From: Serripes groenlandicus | Lineage: Eukaryota > Mollusca > Bivalvia > Cardiida > Cardiidae | DNA length: 64,000 bases | Assembly: GCA_031761405.1 (NCBI GenBank) | Contig: JASEVX010000003.1 | Location: forward strand, 145,134,350 to 145,198,349 | Direction of reading: 5' to 3' | Shown here: in pieces, positions 11,909 through 22,446 of the stretch | How positions within the stretch are numbered: the stretch's first letter is position 1 | How the letters are laid out: each line of letters starts with the position of its first letter | Notes under the pieces: model-generated | Told to the model about the DNA's origin: nothing | The model's input: only the letters and a program-made list of their open reading frames with translations | Databases searched by the model: none | Made by a program: the position numbers and the translations under genes

Positions 11909-12117
11909 TTGGGGTTTTATGCAGCTTTCAACATTATTTCAGTTATATCACGGCGACAGTTCACTGATTCATGATCCCTGGGTAAACAAACCAGTACTAG
12001 GCTAGAAAATGTGCCTTGCCCAAGGGAACTCCACCATGACCGTAGTGCCGTGACTGGGGATCGAACCCGGGACACCCGGTTTTGAAATCTCCGACGCTAA
12101 CCACTCGACCACAGCAG
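11909..12117 (-). mobile_element. tRNA-derived SINE (Ser-like head), minus strand
   Basis: On the minus strand the head reads TGGTCGAGTGGTTAGCG (A box) and GGGTTCGATCCCC (B box). The 3' end, at the left, contains AATGTTGAAAGCTGC and CATAAAACCCCAATAAA on that strand. Two other copies are at 35165 and 60626. The anticodon position in the 60-kb copy reads TGA, suggesting a tRNA-Ser ancestor. Confidence 0.85.
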
Positions 12118-12714
12118 ATTCATATAAAAGCATTTGAAATATAATACCAATTAAAATGTCCCACATACAACAAACCTGCAGCAGAAGACGTAGAAAATAT
12201 ATAGATAACAATGTCGAAAATCTCTCGTAATACTAACTTAATATTTGAATAGAGTTCAAATTATTGAGGCAAAGGAAACACTGCTCTTTTTTGAGCATTT
12301 TCTCCTCTTGTCACAATGTTTTCAAAAGTGATTATGTTATCAAAGAAGCCAATATATCTACGAAGTACGCTGTTAAAGAATGTTGTAGTGTTTTGGTATT
12401 TACATAATATCTGAGTCATACCAATTAAGACCTATGCAAAGTTATAACTTATAGATTCCAAGGTAGTCAGACAAAGTCTGTAAGTGAGAAAGTGTTAAAT
12501 ACTGTAGAGCGAATTGTCATAGTTTTAAGATGTACATACCGTTCTGTGATAATGGTTATTACACAGTATTTATCATTTAATGCAGCTTTAAACCATGAAT
12601 ATTTGATGAGAGAGAGTTTTAGTATCTAGCGGGATGATAAATTACAAAGTAAACTATCAGGGTCTGCTTCTATTTAATGTGGTAACGTTTTCTATGGCAT
12701 GTATATATCCGGAC

Positions 12715-13056
12715 CAGGGGCGTAGCTTTGCAATAATCAATTAGTCCGTCTCGTGAGGAAATCAACATTGTGGACTCTGCGTAAAGTATCGACCCGGATC
12801 AGCCTAAGCATGCCACACAGGCTTACCCGGATATATACTTTTCGCCTCATGTGGATTTTCTGTTTCAGGAATCACTACTCTATACATCTACCCACCTAAG
12901 ACGGAATGTGTCGGCCGGATCAGTCTGCGCGGACAGCGCAGGCTGATCTGGTCGATACATTACGCAGATATCTATCGTCGCAGCTGCATTTTGGGGCATT
13001 TTGAGAAAAAATGTGTAGGCACGTGCCTACAGTGCCTAAAGGGAGCTACGCCCCTG
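12715..13056 (-). mobile_element. hAT-like MITE, long subfamily, best preserved copy
   Basis: Perfect 12-bp terminal inverted repeats CAGGGGCGTAGC and GCTACGCCCCTG, flanked by the direct repeat CGGAC (12710-12714 and 13057-13061). Nested inside are a second pair of inverted blocks around CTCTGCGTAAAGTATCGACC and a hairpin GATCAGTCTGCGC/GCGCAGGCTGATC. The CAGGGGCGTAG-type ends suggest hAT, although the visible direct repeat is 5 bp rather than 8. Confidence 0.85.
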
Positions 13057-13061
13057 CGGAC

Positions 13062-13977
13062 AGTTCTCGTGAGTGTAACTTTACACACTTTCCCACATAT
13101 AACAAATCCGCAGCAGACCTTCGCACAACCGTGGAAACTCTTTATAAATGAAAGTAAAACTGAGCGGCAATTTACGAAAACCATCCGGAAAGGGTCTGCA
13201 CTGTTAGTCATAGGAAGCCTTGAAGACATTTCTCTAAACTAGTATCAAGTTGGATGCTTAGATTAGCATGCGTGAGAAGGCAGGTGCTTTCAACGTGTGT
13301 AATAGTACGTTTATGTTGTATTTTACCTGGATCACCGCCCACATATTGAATATAGTCATCAATTCCTCCTTTGCCACAATGTTTTCAAAAAATGGTCTGC
13401 TGCAGTTGCGTCTGCATGCAGAAAGGTTTAAAGTATTTGTTTTTAAATTGTTTTTTACAAAGAGGTATTTAATTGCATTTCGATTAGTACAATCCTAGAC
13501 ACGATATCTGAGATAGTAAAACAGTTCACTTCATATGTATCGTCTGCATTGAAACTATATTAGGAAACTGTTTTCATATATGGAGATGTTTCATTACAGT
13601 TTGGTATTTACAATAATTGTTATGTCTAAGTTACATTATTGTAAACGCTGTTCAGAAACTGATATTGGAGCAGTGTATTTTGTTATCGAGAAGTTAGGGT
13701 TGCACCGGGGCTTCACAACGTATGTTGCTATGGATACGAATAAAACATATAAAGTCGTAAACTGCTTTACAACTGAAAAAAAGGCGATATCAACTTGAAA
13801 CAGAAATGGATCGCCTTTTCAATAATGAGAAATTAAATTGTCATACATCCGAAATTTCTTTTTAGTCGTCTGCTGTTTATGCTTAAAATGTCGTCTTAAA
13901 ACTACAGCCAGGAAACTAATTCTTATAAAAGTGGTAATGATTTTAGGTGTAGAAACCATGATCTGATGGTTGAATGT
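13062..13977. other. No gene recognised; remainder of copy A
   Basis: A 72-codon frame at 13580-13798 and a 76-codon frame at 13268-13498 are interrupted by single-base differences in copy B, which argues against coding constraint. Confidence 0.5.
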
Positions 13978-14177
13978 NNNNNNNNNNNNNNNNNNNNNNN
14001 NNNNNNNNNNNNNNNNNNNNNNNNNNNNNNNNNNNNNNNNNNNNNNNNNNNNNNNNNNNNNNNNNNNNNNNNNNNNNNNNNNNNNNNNNNNNNNNNNNNN
14101 NNNNNNNNNNNNNNNNNNNNNNNNNNNNNNNNNNNNNNNNNNNNNNNNNNNNNNNNNNNNNNNNNNNNNNNNNNNNN
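13978..14177. other. Assembly gap, 200 N
   Basis: A run of exactly 200 unknown bases, a round number typical of a placeholder gap. Open frames running through it have no meaning. Confidence 0.99.

Positions 14178-14217
<40 letters not shown>
14178..14217. other. 40-base G homopolymer at contig edge
   Basis: It follows the gap directly and has no counterpart at the matching place in copy A (near 10308, GTGGGGACTTGACACC). It is probably a low-quality read end. Confidence 0.85.
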
Positions 14218-14519
14218 CTTTGACACCTAATCTGTATACAGGGTTATACATACATCACTTGTTTAGCACAACGCTAGTTTTAATATACACCCAGCTACAC
14301 AACGAACACTCGAATTATGGGATTTAGCAAACTGTGAGGACCAGAATCAGCATTCATCTCCTTTAAGACTGATTACAATTTATTCTGATCGTCAAGTTGT
14401 TTTTGTAAACCTTCTTGGATCACCGTGTAGGTATACCATCGAAAACGACTATTCATATAATTACACCACAAAATGGTTGATAAAACCCGACGAGTGGTCT
14501 AAATCCCATTTGGAACGGC

Positions 14520-14722
14520 TTAACTCTTTCGGCGCGCCGAATTGTTTAAAAGGTAGACTCTTCCATGTTCAAACTCGGGACGACTCTATTTTTAATGTTA
14601 TAGGATTTTTGGAATATTTTTATAACTCACAGCCAACAATGCAGATTTCAGGTGAGACAGCTCGTTACGAGCTGAATCACCATGAATCGTGTATTTGTTT
14701 GCAAAAAGCTCAATATTGCCTT
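14520..14722. mobile_element. piggyBac-like MITE (family 2), right end deleted
   Basis: The left terminus TTAACTCTTTCGGCGC is intact, followed by GAATTGTTTAAAAGGTAGAC and the core hairpin. The sequence is cut after CTCAATATTGCCTTAATATT, the junction of the 1.36-kb difference from copy A. Confidence 0.75.
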
Positions 14723-14898
14723 AATATTTGAATAGAGTTCAAATCATTGAGACAAAGGAAATCACTGAGCATTTTCTCCTCTTGTCACAATGTTTTTCAA
14801 AAGTGATTATGTTATCAAAGAAGCCAATATTATCTACAGAGTACGCTGTTAAAGAATGTTGCAGTGTTTTGGTATTGACATAATATCTGAGTCATACC

Positions 14899-14993
14899 CA
14901 CTGTGTCATTCATATTGTATTATTTGTAAATATTAATGTATTATGGGCCAGAGGCCTAAAATACTTGAATAAAGAAATTGAATGAATTGAATT
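14899..14993 (+). mobile_element. Short 5'-truncated LINE-like 3' end inserted in copy B only
   Basis: A 95-bp insertion ending AAAGAAATTGAATGAATTGA plus ATT, and containing ATGGGCCAGAGGCCTAAAAT. An 11-bp duplication TGAGTCATACC flanks it (14888-14898, 14994-15004). Copy A has a single uninterrupted TGAGTCATACC near 12414, i.e. the empty site. The class is inferred from the repeated GAATT tail and target duplication. Confidence 0.8.
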
Positions 14994-15302
14994 TGAGTCA
15001 TACCAATTAAGACCTATGCAAAGGTTATAACTTATAGATTCCTAGGTAGTCAGAAAATGTCTGTAAGTGAGAAAGGTGTTTAAATACCGTAGAAGCGAAT
15101 TGTCATAGTTTTAAGATGTGTCCATACCGTTCTGTTTATAATGGTTATTACACAGTATTTATCATTTGATGCAAGCTTTAAACCATGAATATTTGATGTG
15201 AGATGAGAGTTTTAGTATCTAGCGGGATGAATAAATTACAAAGTAAACTATCAGGGTCTGCTTCTATTTAACGTTTTCTATGGCATGTATATAGATCCGG
15301 AC

Positions 15303-15662
15303 CAGGGGGCGTAGCTTTGAAATAATCAATGTGCTAGACTGTCTCGTGAGGGAAATCAACATGTGTGGACTCTGCGTTAAGTATCGACCCCGGATCAGCC
15401 TAAGCATACACGCAGGCCTACCCGGATAGACACTTTTCGCCTCATGTGTGGATTTTCTGTTTTCAGGAATCACTACTCTAAAACATCTACCCCCTAAGAC
15501 GGAATGGTGTCGGCCGGATCAGTCTGCGGCGGACAGCGCAGGCTGATCTGTATCGAATAATTTACGCAGATGTCTATCGCTGCAGCTGCATTTTGGGGCA
15601 TTTCTGAGAAAAAAAAATGTGTAGGCACGTGCCTACAGTGCCTAAAGAGAGCTACTCCCCGG
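15303..15662 (-). mobile_element. hAT-like MITE, long subfamily (copy B counterpart of 12715-13056)
   Basis: Same element at the same insertion site, with extra single bases. The ends are CAGGGGGCGTAGC and GCTACTCCCC. Confidence 0.8.
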
Positions 15663-16751
15663 CGGACAGTTCTCGTGAGTACATGGTGTAACTTTACACA
15701 CTTTCCCACATACAACAAACATCCGCAACAAGACCTTCGCACAACTGTGGAAACTCTTTATAAAATGAAAGTAAAACTGAGCGGCAATTTACGAAAACCA
15801 TCCGGAAAGGGTCTGCACTGTTAGTCATAGGAAGCCTTTGAAGACATTTCTCTAAACTAGTATCCAGTTCGATGCTTAGATTAGCAATGCAGCTGAGAAG
15901 GCCAGGTGCTTTCAACGTGTGTAAATAGTACGTTTATGTTGTATTTTTCCTGGATCACCGCACACATATTGAATATAGTCATCAAAATCCTCCTTTACCA
16001 CAATGTTTTCAAAAAATGGTCTGCTGCAGTTGCGTCTGCAATGCAGAAATGTTTATTGTATTTGTTTTTTAAATTGTTCCTTTACAAAGAGGTATTTAAT
16101 TGCATTTCGATTAGTACAAAGCCTAGACATGATATCTGAGATAGTAAAACAGTTCACTTCATATGTATCGTCTGCATTGAAACTATAATAGAAAACTGTT
16201 TTCATATTATGGAGATGTTTCATTACAGTTTGGTATTTACAATAATTGTTATGTCTAAGTTACATTATTTTAAAACGCTGTTCAGAAACTGATATTGGAG
16301 CAGTGTATTTTGTTATCGAGGAATTTAGGGTTGCAACCGGGGCTTCACAACGTATGTTGGTATGGATACGAATAAAACATATAAAAGTCGTAAACTGCTT
16401 TACAACTGAAAAAAAGGCGATATCAACTTGAAACAGAAATGTATCGCCTTTTCCATAATGAAGAAAATTAAATTTTCATACATCCGAAATTTCTTTTTAG
16501 TCTCGTCTTGCTGTTGTATGCTTAAAAAGTCGTCTATTTTAAACTACGGCCAGGAAACTAATTCTAATACAATGGTAATGATTTTAGGTGTAGAGACCAT
16601 GATCTGATGATTGAATGCATAGACACCTTGGAATAGATTGAAAGGGATTTGAGAATTAAGTTAATAACAATACATGCTGTACATTTTGAATATGTATACC
16701 ACATATATTACTATAACTTATATTTGACATTCATTTGTTTGAAAATCTGAG

Positions 16752-16809
16752 CCCCGGTAGCCTCATTCGGTAGCGACTCGGGCTGTCAATCCAGGATTGT
16801 GAGTTCGAG
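16752..16809 (+). mobile_element. tRNA-Asp-type SINE, head only
   Basis: AGCCCCGGTAGCCTCATTCG, GGGCTGTCAATCCAGG and GTGAGTTCGAG mark the tRNA-like head. The body is missing and the sequence passes quickly into simple repeats. Confidence 0.8.
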
Positions 16810-16917
16810 TGTTTGTGCATGCGCGCATTCGTAATAGCACACATGTATATTGCTTAGTTATTCCTTCGTTTTTGCAATGTATTCACCTCTCTCGTACGTA
16901 CACATTCATTCCCCTCA

Positions 16918-17150
16918 TGTATGTCTGTCTGTCTGTCTGTCTGACTACCTGGCTGGCTCTATCTGTCTGTCTGTCTTGTCTGTCTCTCTCTCACTCTTTC
17001 CTCTCTCTCCTCGCTTACTCTCTCTCTATCTCTGTCTCAGCTTTCTCTGTCTCTCTGTCTCTCTCTGTCTCCCTGTCTCTCTCATTCTCTCTCTCCTCTC
17101 TTTCTCTCCCCTCTCTCTCTCTCTCGCTCACTCTCTCTCACTCTCTCTCA

Positions 17151-17236
<86 letters not shown>

Positions 17237-17389
17237 ATCTCTCTATCTCTCTCTCTCTCTTCTCTCTCTCTCTCTTCTCTCTCCTTCATCTCTCTCTCTC
17301 TCTCTCTCATCTCTCTCATTCTCTTCTCTCTTTCGCTCATCTCTCTCTCTCCTCTCTCTCTCTATCTCTCTCTCCTCTCCTCTCTCTCA

Positions 17390-17422
<33 letters not shown>

Positions 17423-17564
17423 CTGTCTCTCTCTCTCTCTCTTCTCTCTCTCTCTTCTCTCTCTCTCTCCTCTCTCTCTCATCTCTCTCTCTCCTCTCTC
17501 TCATCTCTCTTCTCTCTCTCTTCTCTCCTCTCTCCTCTCTCTCCTCTTTCCCTCTCTCTCTCTA
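16918..17564. repeat. CT-rich microsatellite, about 650 bp
   Basis: It starts with (GTCT)n and becomes (CT)n/(TCTC)n with occasional A, G or T. The strand is almost purely pyrimidine, so triplex (H-DNA) formation is plausible. Long Ser-Leu open frames across it on the plus strand, and Arg-Glu frames on the minus strand, are artefacts of the dinucleotide. Confidence 0.97.
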
Positions 17565-18247
17565 AAACCAGTACAGCAAACTATTCAAAAATATCCTTCG
17601 GTTGGTTTTAAATACATCGTATTACATTACGTCTAAAAGAACTCACTTAATGTGTTGATGTTCGTGCCTTGCATGAAATCACACAATTAGACATAACATT
17701 GGCTCACATTATCAATTAATATTCGTTCGTTCTACAGGAAGCATTGCATGAAGCTTTTAGTGGCGCAAACATAAAACCGCAAAGGATAATAGACACGAAA
17801 ACAAACACGGTATGGTGAGACAGGGGTGTCATTGGTTTATCCCGCTGTTGGATTCGGGCTTCATCTTTTATGAATGCATACGTTAAACATCCATTTCCAT
17901 CTGCAGCATACAACGTTTGAAAACACTCTGGCAAAATATTGTCAAATCTCTTCAATAAGAGACTTTCCTTATTCCTTATTTTTGTCAATTAGATTTAAAA
18001 AGCGTTCGCTGCATATTGGATGATTGTGGGAAAGGATTAATAAACAAAACTGTGCCTGATTCGTTCACCAGGAAAATCAACCGTAGTGTGTTTATGCAAC
18101 GTTTTTAAAGCGGCACTTTGCAAAAAGACAACAACCGTAAGACATTTTGTGACCAGTGATGTCCCAGATCAGCAAGGGCATAAACATCGACTGTTTTATA
18201 AGTCCTTGGAGACTCATTTTGGAGTTTTCTTAGTATATTTTTATAAT
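17565..18247. other. No gene recognised
   Basis: A 90-codon minus-strand frame (17716-17988) has no recognised motif. Confidence 0.4.
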
Positions 18248-18521
18248 CGGCATCTGAGCCGCCCCATGAGAAAACCAACATTATGGACTCTGCGTTATGC
18301 ATCGACCCAGATCAGCCTGTGCAGTCCGCGTAGGCTATTCTGCGCAGGCACATTCCGTCTCAGGGGGATATAGGTATAGAGTGATGATTCCTGAAACAGA
18401 AAATCCACAGGAGGCGAAAAGTGTCTTTCCGGATTATCCTGCGCGGCATGCTTAGGCTGGTTAAGGTCGATACTTTACGCAGAGTCTGCAATGTTGGTTT
18501 TCTCGTGGGACAGCTCATCTG
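18248..18521 (+). mobile_element. hAT-like MITE, short subfamily
   Basis: The ends CTGAGCCGCCCCATGAGAAA and TTTCTCGTGGGACAGCTCAT are inverted repeats continuing through ACCAACATT. The core holds AGATCAGCCTGTGCAGTCCG and CAGAAAATCCACAGGAGGCG, shared with all copies. Confidence 0.85.
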
Positions 18522-18584
18522 TAGAACGTCACGTGACTCGTTATCCTTCTTAATATAGCCTAGCCATTATGGCCTAGCATACCA

Positions 18585-18786
18585 AGGGCTTGGCGAAAAT
18601 GGTTGTAACTAAAATTGGTATTTTTTTACCAAGGTTAATCACATCGCTATAAAGTCTTTATAAGCGTTAAATCATTTTTCTTGGTAAACAATGTAAATTT
18701 GCATTGCTTAAAAAGGGTACAAAATTGCCCCTTAACTAGGGTTTTCAAAATAGGTTTTTAGTTACAACCGTTTCACGCCAAACCCT
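18585..18786. mobile_element. Inverted-repeat element of about 200 bp
   Basis: The left end AGGGCTTGGCGAAAATGGTT plus GTAACTAAAA pairs with the right end TTTTAGTTACAACCGTTTCA plus CGCCAAACCCT. This gives 30-bp terminal inverted repeats with few mismatches around an AT-rich core. The superfamily was not determined. Confidence 0.8.
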
Positions 18787-19245
18787 CGATACATTCCCTA
18801 TCAGGTCGACACGGCGATACCCAAGTTTTCATTTCGCCGATTAGAGATGTCAGACATGATTTCTTTGCAAATGCTTTCTATCCAATAAATCATAGCAATA
18901 TTGATAAATTACATCATTACAGTACTTTACATTTAAAGGTTAAAGTTGAGAGACACAGTTAAGAACTCCTAGTGTTGAGCCCGAAACATATGTCACTGCC
19001 AACAAGGCGAGTTTGAAATTCATCCGCGCAATTAGGGCAAGAAAGAGTTCAGTAGATAACTACGCCTAGAAATAAAATTAGAGGTAGTATTATCAAAACT
19101 CAAGATATATTGTAATGATTGTTAAACGGAACATGTCGATTTAAAACAACCATTACGTGAAACTTTAATTGGCAACCAAATAACGTCAACTGCTGTGTAA
19201 GTCGGATGGGCCCAATGCGGGTTACAAATAACTACATGTAAGTTG
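18787..19245. other. No gene recognised
   Basis: Unique-looking sequence; only short open frames without domain features. Confidence 0.4.
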
Positions 19246-19445
19246 TGACACATTGCGTAGTGTTTTACACATCTGTACCGATTTGAACGCTCACTAGAAA
19301 CATACAAATTGGACATTGACTTGTGTTATTGTTCTATTAAGATTGTTACAAACTGCGTGGTGTTTTACACATCTGTACCGATTTGAAAGCTCACTAGAAA
19401 CATACAAATTGAACATTGACTTGTTTCATTGTTCTATTGGGATTG
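19246..19445. repeat. 100-bp tandem duplication
   Basis: TGTTTTACACATCTGTACCG occurs at 19261 and 19361. The duplicated block includes CTCACTAGAAACATACAAAT and differs at a handful of positions. Confidence 0.9.
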
Positions 19446-19550
19446 TTTTCAACTCGAGAAAAGCAATTGGTTATATATTTAAACTCATGGCTTTGTCACT
19501 CTTGAACATATCACTCTTTGTTTCCGAAACTTGTAGAAATCAATGATAAT

Positions 19551-19800
19551 ATAAACCGTCCCGCGAGAAAACCAACATTATGGCCTCTGCGTAATGTATC
19601 GATCCAGATCAGCCTGCGAATTCCGCGCAGACTGATCCGGGCCGACACATTCCGTCTCAGGGGAATAGAAGTAAAGAGTAATGATTCCTGAAACAGAAAA
19701 TCCACAGGAGGCGAAAACTGTCTGTCCGTTTAAGCCTGCGCGGCATGCTTAGGCTGATCCGTGTCGATACTTTATGCAGAGTCCATTATGTTGGTTGTTT
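19551..19800 (+). mobile_element. hAT-like MITE, short subfamily
   Basis: Begins CGTCCCGCGAGAAAACCAAC and ends TCCATTATGTTGGTTGTTTC. Internal landmarks are AGATCAGCCTGCG, GCAGACTGATCCGGGCCGAC and CATGCTTAGGCTGATCCG. Confidence 0.85.
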
Positions 19801-20171
19801 CCTAGCTTCGGGTAAACAATAAGGCATAATCATATCAAATATCGCATAGCGGCCCATCACATTTCGCAAATATATCTATCTCGTAAAGTACTAGATCTAC
19901 AACCAATGTCCAGACGAAGTATCTACTAGAATCCAATCATAGACACCTATTACTTCTGACGACCTCGTTCACACAGCGTAAATCAAGAGAATAAAACACG
20001 ATAATGTTTACAGTGAAATGATAAATGACTTAAACAAGCCATATATTTAAGACTCGTCTGACGTTTTGACGTCTAATTGCATTTGCGAACAGCGAATAAT
20101 CAGTAGAAGCTGCTCACGCATATTCCCATGAAAGCCATTATTGTTCGCTGTCTTTATGTTAAGACCTAAAT

Positions 20172-20322
20172 AGAGGATCTTACATGAGTGCTTATTTGAT
20201 ATTGTTTTTATGAAACGAGTCGACTGAAATAATATGACGCGAGGCTCTGCCGAGCGTCATATTCGTTTCAGTCGACGAGTTTCATAAAAACAATATCAAA
20301 TAAGCACGAATGTAAGATTCTA
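20172..20322. repeat. Long inverted repeat, about 65-bp arms
   Basis: The left arm contains GTGCTTATTTGATATTGTTT and GTCGACTGAAATAATATGAC. The right arm contains GTCATATTCGTTTCAGTCGA and AAACAATATCAAATAAGCAC. Only a handful of mismatches are seen around the short loop GAGGCTCTGCCGAG. A lone TGTTTCAGTCGACATGATG near 20840 repeats part of one arm. Confidence 0.85.
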
Positions 20323-21110
20323 TTTATCACATAACACCATAAAAAGATTGTTTTCAATCTTTAAATCGATCTTTCTTCGTCCTCATATAAACAGTGACCG
20401 AAGTTCACCCCGAAGTTCTAATGCATACGTCCACTGTAAAATGTAGTCCCTATCAATAACCTTTTGATTTTATATAAAATTAGCAACAATGCTCCTATAA
20501 CGTTTCATTTATCGAGATTTATTCTCTTTAAACAATATTTTTAATAAATGCCGAAATTCAGAATAATTGTAAACAATATGCTGTCATTGAAAGTGACGTC
20601 ACACTGGAGGACGTCACATACTTGCTGTGAGTAGGCTATTTATGTAACTAGTTACATATGATATTTATGTCACTGCTTTATGTCACTCCTGGAGTGCAAG
20701 TTATATGATAAATCTAGATTCTGAAAAATAAAACTTGAAGTTGATGTGAAGTGCAGGTTACAATGTATTATCATATCCCTTTAAGCGACCCAGTTATGGA
20801 AATAACATAATATATCCTATCGCTTGACGAAGTTATTTGTTTCAGTCGACATGATGTATGATGTTAAAGAAAACAAAATACCATATCCCTGTACACACGA
20901 TTTCTAAATGATAACTTCATTTCATATACAGTGGCACCTGTGGGTAAAGACAATACATGGGAAGCAAACGCTTTCGTCTTGGTTCCCTCGTGAACTTTAA
21001 ATATCCAATCAACATCTACAACCGATACTAAGTATACTCAGTAATCAATATGAAGAGATCCGTAGCATTCCCTACCCTGCCGTGTCAAACAATCCACCAA
21101 ATACTGACCG
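20323..21110. other. No gene recognised
   Basis: It contains one perfect TGACGTCA octamer (20594-20601) and a second GACGTCAC nearby, and the lone arm motif at about 20840. No exon was recognised upstream of the first PDE exon. Confidence 0.4.
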
Positions 21111-21113
21111 ACG

Positions 21114-21330
21114 TTGTGGTGTAGCAGTAGAGTATCCTTCTTTGGTGTGGATTGTCGCTAGTTCAACCCATATCGGGTCATTTCAAAGACTTTATTAAAA
21201 TGGTAGTACTTACTGTACCTTCTTGTCGTTCAAGATTACGACTAAATTGCTGGCGTTTGGATAAATGGTAACGTATCCAGGAAACGACGTGATATAACCG
21301 AAAAAGTGTTGACAGTGAAGTATAACACCA
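21114..21330 (+). mobile_element. SINE-C (tRNA-derived), diverged copy
   Basis: The tRNA-like head (GTGGTGTAGCAGTAGAGTAT, then GCTAGTTCAACCC) is followed by a body with CTGGCGTTTGGATAAATGG and CCAGGAAACGACGTGATATA. It shares order and motifs with 21870 and 37022. Confidence 0.65.
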
Positions 21331-21869
21331 TACACACTATACAACTCTACTCGGTTAATATGTTAGTTGGTCTGCTTATTTTGTTAAACTTCTGAAACGT
21401 CAGTATACCGTTGGCGTAAGACAGTTTCCACAGTTACTTGGTCGCGAAGACGCTATGCTAGATTAATCACAGCGTACATATTTAGTACGTACTGAATCAC
21501 ACTGTGTCGCCTTTCATAACCGAGCCAAACCAATTATAAATAAATTAGGATTTACTAGAACCTTAGATGCAAATGGTTTCGTCTTATTAGTAATATGAGA
21601 CGAATATACGCTTTGGGTTACGGTGTAATACTTCAGGCAAAGGTCATAGAAATAAGGACATTTATATAATTATTAAACAGGTTAATAGGTAATTGTATAC
21701 AATGATACTGTATTGCGCGGAATTTCAGTTTCGATTTCAGTTAACAAAAATTCATAACAGAAGACTTGGTTCCTCTTTACAAACTTATGTAGTAAATGAA
21801 TATGGGTAACCTTCCCGTATATCGTGTATACACAATTGACGTTCTCGTTCATGTCCCCTTGGTTCTGTA

Positions 21870-22085
21870 GGTCGCGGGTTCTATCACCGGTCAGGTTATA
21901 CTAAATACTTTAATATGTGAGTAATGTTTGCCCTTCCTGGCGCTGAGGGTTGCCAGGTAAGCATAACGACTGACAAGCTGGTGTCAGGATAAATGGACCA
22001 GTGGTACTGGTAACTTACCTAGGACACGCCGTGGTAAAACAGAAAAAATGCTGAAAGCGGCATAAAACAGCGAATCAATAAATCA
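21870..22085 (+). mobile_element. SINE-C (tRNA-derived), head partly degraded
   Basis: It contains GGTCGCGGGTTCTATCACC (B-box region), CCCTTCCTGGCGCTGAGGGT, GGTGTCAGGATAAATGGACC, AGTGGTACTGGTAACTTACC, and the tail GCTGAAAGCGGCATAAAACA. It serves here as the best unexpanded reference for the family. Confidence 0.75.
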
Positions 22086-22268
22086 TACTAGAAAGTATTG
22101 ACCGTTGTACGTATAATACTTCCTTTACCAATGAAGTGAAGCAAACGTTGATATGAAGATTGCTTTTATAACCGGCTTTGGTCATTTATATAATCAAATA
22201 TAAAAACGTTTAGTACAGCATTTCGTTGGTACAATGTCATTATAGAAAACGCTTTCATATGATTTCAG

Positions 22269-22424
22269 GACGAGAGGTACAACGACGAGGTAGACCAAAT
22301 AACCGGATACAAGACAGCATCGCTACTATGCATGCCCATCCGAAATGCTGCGGAAGAAATAGTCGGAGTTGCTCAAGTGATAAACAAAACCACGGCGATC
22401 GGGTTTACGAAGGACGACATAAAG
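22269..22424 (+). CDS. PDE11: PDE11-type phosphodiesterase, internal exon: C-terminal half of GAF-A
   Basis: Internal exon of 52 codons, phase 0 at both ends, with acceptor GATTTCAG before it and donor GTAAGA after it. The translation begins [16 protein letters not shown], runs through SLLCMPIRN and [12 protein letters not shown], and ends GFTKDDIK. It aligns without gaps to the GAF-A domain of animal PDE11A as I recall it, and also resembles the GAF domains of PDE5 and PDE6. PDE11 hydrolyses both cAMP and cGMP; its GAF domains bind cyclic nucleotide and modulate the C-terminal catalytic domain. The GAF signature NK-Xn-F-X3-D-E is present as N39-K40, F46 and D50, but the last position is I51 instead of E. 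The next exon continues exactly where the PDE11A alignment requires. The preceding GAF-A exon was not found in 1-22268. PDE identity is certain; assignment to PDE11 rather than PDE5/6 rests mainly on the next two exons. Confidence 0.93.
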
Positions 22425-22446
22425 GTAAGATTTCATCTATATCACG

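Larger units (their letters stand above)
10300..13977. repeat. Segment duplicated across the gap, copy A
   Basis: It starts near CTTGACACCTAATTTGTC and runs to the edge of the N gap. Almost every part recurs in order at 14218-16617, apart from 10880-12238, which is absent from copy B, and small structural differences. Copy A ends exactly at the gap with ATCTGATGGTTGAATGT, matching copy B near 16600-16617. Confidence 0.9.
14218..16617. repeat. Segment duplicated across the gap, copy B
   Basis: Collinear with copy A (10300-13977). It carries many single-base insertions, often in short runs or beside a repeated base, e.g. GGAATGGTGTCGGCC against GGAATGTGTCGGCC and CTGCGGCGGACAGC against CTGCGCGGACAGC. 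It lacks 10880-12238 of copy A and has an extra 95-bp LINE-like insertion. Confidence 0.9.

Noticed and set aside
13819..14327. Open frames crossing the N gap with Pro or Gly runs
   Set aside because: They consist of unknown bases and the 40-G homopolymer.
16809..17636. Plus-strand 275-codon Ser/Leu open frame and overlapping frames
   Set aside because: Pure translation of the CT microsatellite; multiple frames are open at once.
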